NCBI RefSeq assembly: GCF_000716785.1
Contig: NZ_JNYY01000026.1
Span: forward strand, 21,520 to 85,519
Source of the DNA: Amycolatopsis vancoresmycina
GTDB lineage: Bacteria > Actinomycetota > Actinomycetes > Mycobacteriales > Pseudonocardiaceae
Direction of reading: 5' to 3'
Length of the DNA stretch: 64,000 nucleotides
Made by a program: the position numbers and the translations under genes. The notes beneath the pieces are model-generated. The model was not told the origin of the DNA and searched no databases. It saw only the letters and a list, made by a program, of their open reading frames with translations. Position 1 is the stretch's first letter. The number at the start of each line of letters is the position of its first letter. Below are positions 60,163 through 64,000 of the stretch, one piece after another.

Positions 60163-60392
60163 GAGCTCACGGAACGTGACGGCCAGCCACCCGTGGACCG
60201 AACACCACCCGCCCGGACGCCCCGTCGTCACACCCCGTGCCCCGCGTCACCCAAGAGCCTGAAAACCCAAGCACGCCAAGACATCCGACGCCCGGAACCG
60301 CTTCGGGTGAAGATCGGCCCGACCCCTTCCCCACGCCCGGGAAATCCTTATCTTCGGAAGGTGACGCTCGGCTAGAACAGGGGAAACTCGTC

Positions 60393-60815
60393 ATGACCCA
60401 GTCGCTGGAACTCCCGGTCCAGGAATTCTGCCTTGATTGGACGCTCACGGGCGGTGAAGGCTCGCGGGTCGCTGTCACCCTCTCCGGGCAGGTGTCCCTG
60501 CTGGACAACAACCGGTTCTACAAGATCGACGGCGTCGTCTACGTCACCGAAGGCGATGCGGACATCCGCGCGGTCGGCAACCCGCGCCTGTCCGTGCGCC
60601 GCAACGGCGTGGAGAAGAGCGGGCGGCAGTGGGGCTGGGAAATGTGCTCGGCGCGCAAGACCCTCGGCGCGCTGAACACGATGGAGGGCTACTTCGTCCG
60701 CACCGGCTACTGGGCGCCCGCCGACCGCGCGATCCAGCTGAGCCTGTGCGCCGAACTCGGGTGGAACCGGCGCAAGAGCTACAGCCCGCACGTCACCGTC
60801 CGGATGGTCGACTGA
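60393..60815 (+). CDS. Small protein of unknown function
   Basis: 140 residues; not recognised. Mixed beta-rich composition with conserved-looking blocks FCLDWTLTGGEGSRVAV, LLDNNRFYKIDGVVYV and GRQWGWEMCSARKTLG, and no signal peptide or membrane helix. The ATG follows GGGGAAA and is where codon bias and hydrophobic pattern begin; a longer in-frame extension upstream is Pro-rich and non-coding in character. The 3' end overlaps the convergent kinase gene by 23 nt. Confidence 0.65.
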   Translation: MTQSLELPVQEFCLDWTLTGGEGSRVAVTLSGQVSLLDNNRFYKIDGVVYVTEGDADIRAVGNPRLSVRRNGVEKSGRQWGWEMCSARKTLGALNTMEGYFVRTGYWAPADRAIQLSLCAELGWNRRKSYSPHVTVRMVD

Positions 60816-62691
60816 CCACTGTGGACGCCCGCCGCCGAGCCGCGGCGACGACGAGCCCGGCCGCGACGGCGCCCGCCACGGCACACCCGGCCCCGAACCC
60901 GGGCGACGGTTCGTGCACGCGCAGCACGGACACGCACAGCCACACGGCGGCACCGAACAGGACGCCCAGCACGGGCCCGCCGACGGCCGCGCCCCGCCAG
61001 CGGTGGCCGTTGCGGATCGTGCGCAGCCCCGACTCGAGGTAGGCGAGCGCGAACAACGCCAGGATGAGGCTGCCGGCGCCCATGGCGCTGGCGAGCGGGT
61101 GCTGGCTGGTGAGCAACGTGAAGGTCTGCGTGGACGCCCCGGTGCGGACACTGGCGGTGACGGCGCCCCCGACGATCCACCGCGCGATCCCGGGCAGGGT
61201 CAGCTGCGCGGTGAAGCCGTTGCCGTCGGCCTTGGCCTCGGCGGACGCGGACCCGAGCGGAATCCCGGCGGCGGAGAGGTCAAGCGCCACCCGCCCGGGG
61301 TTGCCGGGCCCGGTGAGGGTGAGCGGCTTGCTGAGATCGACCTCGACGGGGGCGACAACGGAAGCGCCCCCGAGGTTCAGCTCGGCCGGAGCATCGTGCG
61401 GCAGCCGCGCGGGGTTGAGCAGGGCGAGCACGATCAGCACGATCGCGGCCGCGGCGGCCGCCAGCCGCAACCACACCACGGCCGCTTGGGAGGCACTCGC
61501 CGCGGCATCGGCCGAGGCACCGGGCCCGGCGCCGCCTGGCCACCCGGAGCCGCCCGTTCCGGCACCACCCGGCCCGGCCCGCCCACCGGCCGCCTCGGTG
61601 GGTCCGCGGCCGGGCCACCCGGAGCCGCCAGCCGCCTCGCCACCACCCGGCCATCCCGCCCCAGCCACCCCGGCACCCGGCCCGGCTTGCCCCGGTCCAC
61701 CCACTTCCGCGGGCGCTCCCACCAGCGTGGCTCCCGGCCGGGCCACCGGCCGCGTCCTGGCCTCCCCCGGCGGGGCCGGCGCTGTCGCCGAGTTCAGCCC
61801 CGCGATCACCCGTGGGGTCAGGTGCAGCACCGGCACCCCGGACCGCTCCAGCCACCCCGGTCCGTACGCCGCCGTGGCCCCCGCGGCCAGATCCGCCGCG
61901 AACGACTCCGCCGAGCGGTACCGCGCGTCCAGCTCGCGCGCCAGGCTGCGCATCACCACCCCGGCGATCGGCGCCGGCACGCCCGCGATCGGGCGGGGGT
62001 CGGTGAACATGTGCTGGCGCATCATGCTGATCGCGCCGCGGGTGTTGTCGAACGGCAGCTGGCCCGACAGCAGCTCGTACAGCACCGTGCCCGCCGCATA
62101 CACGTCCGCCGCCGGGCTCAGTGCGTTGCCCATCGCCTGCTCCGGGGCGATGTACGCCGGTGTGCCCAGGATTTCGCCACCGTGCGTCACCAGCGTCGCA
62201 CCTTCGCTGATCACCCTGGCGATGCCGAAGTCGGCCACCTTCACCACGTCCTGCGTGCTGAACAGCAGGTTCCGCGGCTTGACGTCGAGGTGCAGCACGC
62301 CCGCCCGGTGCGCCGCGTGCAGCCCGGCCAGCATCGCCAGCCCGATCGCGCACGCCTGCTCGCCGCTGACGCCGCCGCCGTGGAAGCGGCTGTGCACGGT
62401 GCCGCCGTCGAGGCGTTCCATCACCAGCAGGTGCTCGCGGCCGGTGCGGACGTAGTCGTACACCGGGACGATGTGCGGGTGGTCCAGGCTGGCGAGCACC
62501 CGCGCCTCGCGGTCGAACAGCTCGCTGCTCGCCGCGTGGTTGAGCACGTCCCACGGCAGCTGCTTAATCGCGACGCTGCGGCCCAGCGTCCGGTGCACGC
62601 CGGCGAACACGACCCCCATGCCGCCTTCGCCGATCGAAGCCCCGATCTCGTACTGCGGCAGGGCGGCGACCAGCTCGGCCGGTGCGCTCAT
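60793..62691 (-). CDS. Receptor-like Ser/Thr protein kinase (PknB type, non-RD)
   Basis: 632 residues. Kinase domain 1-270: GEGGMGVVF (P-loop), VAIKQL (Lys), LHLDVKPRNLLF (catalytic loop, with Leu instead of Arg before Asp, so non-RD), VADFGIARV, and GTPAYIAPEQ. A long Gly/Pro/Ala linker (~310-395) leads to a membrane helix (~405-425), then an extracytoplasmic beta domain (~430-530) and two or three C-terminal helices. It would phosphorylate cytosolic targets in response to an external cue. It has no PASTA repeats. Start overlaps the stop of the upstream gene (ATGA). Confidence 0.88.
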   Translation of the reverse strand: MSAPAELVAALPQYEIGASIGEGGMGVVFAGVHRTLGRSVAIKQLPWDVLNHAASSELFDREARVLASLDHPHIVPVYDYVRTGREHLLVMERLDGGTVHSRFHGGGVSGEQACAIGLAMLAGLHAAHRAGVLHLDVKPRNLLFSTQDVVKVADFGIARVISEGATLVTHGGEILGTPAYIAPEQAMGNALSPAADVYAAGTVLYELLSGQLPFDNTRGAISMMRQHMFTDPRPIAGVPAPIAGVVMRSLARELDARYRSAESFAADLAAGATAAYGPGWLERSGVPVLHLTPRVIAGLNSATAPAPPGEARTRPVARPGATLVGAPAEVGGPGQAGPGAGVAGAGWPGGGEAAGGSGWPGRGPTEAAGGRAGPGGAGTGGSGWPGGAGPGASADAAASASQAAVVWLRLAAAAAAIVLIVLALLNPARLPHDAPAELNLGGASVVAPVEVDLSKPLTLTGPGNPGRVALDLSAAGIPLGSASAEAKADGNGFTAQLTLPGIARWIVGGAVTASVRTGASTQTFTLLTSQHPLASAMGAGSLILALFALAYLESGLRTIRNGHRWRGAAVGGPVLGVLFGAAVWLCVSVLRVHEPSPGFGAGCAVAGAVAAGLVVAAARRRASTVVSRPSGR

Positions 62692-63476
62692 CGGGTGAAT
62701 TCCTGAGTGGACGGCAGCGGCAGCCGGACAGTGGTGTCACTCTCCGCGACCGCCGGCGGCGCCGGGTGCGGGGTCAGGTAGCCGAGCAGGAACGCGATCG
62801 CCCCGGCGCCGAGCACCACCGGGATCTCGATCGCCGGCTCGGGCGGGACCAGGCGCAGCACCGACAGGCTGATCACCGCGACCAGGCCGGTGCCGAACCC
62901 GGCCGGCAGGAACCGCAGGCCGCGGCGCCACCGGTTGGGCGCCAGCCGGTGGCGCGCCAGCGCGAGCAGCGCGGTCAGCCAGGCCAGCACCGTCAGCACC
63001 AGCATCGCCAGGCCGAAGACGCCGTAGACCGACCAGAAGGAGCCCCGGACGTCGGCCACCGTCGTCGCTTCGCCGAGCGTGCCGCGCTGGGCGTCGAGCA
63101 GCTCGACCGACGAGGGCAGCAGACCGGTCGCCTGCCCGCTCAGGTCACCGAGGTCGAGGACGAACGTCCGCGACACCGAGCCGCGGGCCGGCACCTCGAA
63201 CGGCGCTGTCGTGTCGTAAGCGAAGAAGGTGAGGGCGAGCGCGACGCCCGAGAGCCGCACGCTGCGGACCTTCACCGGCGCGGTGCCGGTGTTGGTCGCC
63301 ACGACCTGCAGCTCGACCTGGTTCGCCGGGTCGACCGGGACCGTGGCGTCCTCGATCGGCCGCTGGTCGATCGACACCTGCAGCTGGAGCGATCCGGACT
63401 CCGCCGACGCGGGTGGTGCGCCCAGCAGCACCGCGCACAAACCCAACGCAACCCCCGCCGCGATGACACGTCCCAT
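62688..63476 (-). CDS. Secreted membrane-anchored protein coupled to the kinase
   Basis: 262 residues. Signal peptide (VIAAGVALGLCAVLLG, cleavage near PPASA-ES), an extracytoplasmic Ig-like beta domain (LQLQVSIDQRPIEDATV, VELQVVATNTGTAPVKV), then about four helices with a short basic loop (RHRLAPNRWRRG). No catalytic motif. ATGA coupling to the kinase suggests it is the kinase's partner or ligand-presenting subunit. The ATG is used with GGGGATG; the longer frame upstream overlaps the divergent gene. Confidence 0.7.
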   Translation of the reverse strand: MGRVIAAGVALGLCAVLLGAPPASAESGSLQLQVSIDQRPIEDATVPVDPANQVELQVVATNTGTAPVKVRSVRLSGVALALTFFAYDTTAPFEVPARGSVSRTFVLDLGDLSGQATGLLPSSVELLDAQRGTLGEATTVADVRGSFWSVYGVFGLAMLVLTVLAWLTALLALARHRLAPNRWRRGLRFLPAGFGTGLVAVISLSVLRLVPPEPAIEIPVVLGAGAIAFLLGYLTPHPAPPAVAESDTTVRLPLPSTQEFTR

Positions 63477-63550
63477 TGGGCATCCCCTACTTGCGTTATC
63501 CGACTGGTCCGGAATGCTACAGCGAGCACACACCGGGGAGGGACGTCCCA

Positions 63551-64000
63551 ATGCGATTCGTGGTTCGGCTGTTTTTCGGCGCCGTGGCCGGAACGTTGCT
63601 TCTGCTTGCGGCCGCGGGCACGGCCAACGCACAATACACAGCGTCGGTTAGTTTGAAACCGTCGAGCGGCCAGGCCGGGAGTTCCTTCACCATTTCGTGG
63701 AATTTCTACCCATGCAAGGGGCCGGTCACCTTTTCTTGGAACGGCACGCCGATGTGGTCGGCGAACGCAGCCCTCACTCAGACCAGCGGCACGGTAGCGG
63801 CCACCGTGCCGACCGGCGCCCAGCCCGGCACCTACCCCGTCACCGGCACATGCACCAACGCCCGGACCGGAGGGCCACTCAACGCGGGCAGCCGGTTCAC
63901 GGTGACCGCCACACCCACGACCACGCCCCCGCCGCCGACCACCACCACCCCGCCCCCGCCGGTCACCACGCGGCCGACCCGGCCGGGCACCACCACGACC
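63551..64000 (+). CDS. Secreted Ig-like protein with Thr/Pro-rich linker (3' truncated)
   Basis: 150 codons visible, open at the window edge, so no stop is seen. Signal peptide: RFVVRLFFGAVAGTLLLLAA, cleavage near ANA-QY. Residues ~28-115 are a beta-sandwich-like domain with Cys in FYPCKGPV and GTCTNA. From ~118 there is a Thr/Pro repeat tract (TPTTTPPPPTTTTPPPP), typical of a wall-spanning or O-mannosylated linker. GGAGGGA lies before the ATG. It is divergent from the kinase-partner gene over 74 bp. Function unknown; it could be a surface adhesin or substrate of the adjacent signalling unit. Confidence 0.7.
   Translation, partial: MRFVVRLFFGAVAGTLLLLAAAGTANAQYTASVSLKPSSGQAGSSFTISWNFYPCKGPVTFSWNGTPMWSANAALTQTSGTVAATVPTGAQPGTYPVTGTCTNARTGGPLNAGSRFTVTATPTTTPPPPTTTTPPPPVTTRPTRPGTTTT

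Overview
The window is chromosomal DNA from a high-G+C actinomycete, most likely Amycolatopsis or another member of the Pseudonocardiaceae. Reasons: strong G/C bias at third codon positions, frequent GTG starts, an AftD-type arabinofuranosyltransferase with a DUF2613 partner (arabinogalactan cell wall), and regulator and enzyme families typical of that group. No rRNA, tRNA, integrase, transposase or CRISPR array was recognised. The gene complement looks like core and niche-metabolism chromosome, not a mobile island.

Layout. 1-13.1 kb: cell-envelope glycan genes. These are a truncated GT4 glycosyltransferase, a condensation-fold acyltransferase, DUF2613, a GT-C-like membrane protein, a polysaccharide flippase, AftD, a sugar- or lipid-associated methyltransferase, a second GT-C-like membrane protein, and a secreted substrate-binding/VWA protein. 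13.4-18.1 kb: a secreted GH-like (DUF1906-type) protein, a MocR regulator divergent from an AhpD-like protein, and an MFS exporter divergent from a MarR regulator. 18.1-19.5 kb: an HtrA protease. 19.6-36.4 kb: a complete choline-to-glycine catabolic region. It holds a choline dehydrogenase, betaine aldehyde dehydrogenase, APC permease, Rieske betaine demethylase with separate ferredoxin and reductase, dimethylglycine dehydrogenase, heterotetrameric sarcosine oxidase (soxBDAG) and purU, with BetI-like TetR and GntR/FCD regulators.

36.4-39.9 kb holds five poorly characterised genes: an Imm-5-like protein, two translationally coupled pairs of membrane proteins, and a TPR-like/coiled-coil set that resembles conflict-system components. 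40-43.8 kb: branched-chain 2-oxoacid dehydrogenase E1alpha/E1beta/E2 with a divergent Lrp/AsnC regulator. 43.8-52.7 kb: DUF2199, a secreted GH3 beta-glucosidase, a TetR/FAD-monooxygenase pair, and a secreted GH92 mannosidase. 52.8-57.3 kb: a two-component system, then pobA and its IclR regulator. 57.3-64 kb: a secreted GH18 chitinase with DasR-type promoter repeats, a P-loop NTPase, a small unknown protein, a receptor-like Ser/Thr kinase coupled to a secreted membrane-anchored protein, and the start of a secreted Thr/Pro-rich protein cut by the window end.

Non-coding architecture is unusually informative. It includes a 146-bp dyad-symmetric array of 21-bp repeats; a five-unit, 15-bp-period operator array between marR and its MFS target; a family of CGTGAGTG hairpins between convergent genes; a 43-bp dispersed repeat; and at least seven genes whose start codon lies exactly 7 nt after a TANNNT hexamer, the signature of leaderless transcription.
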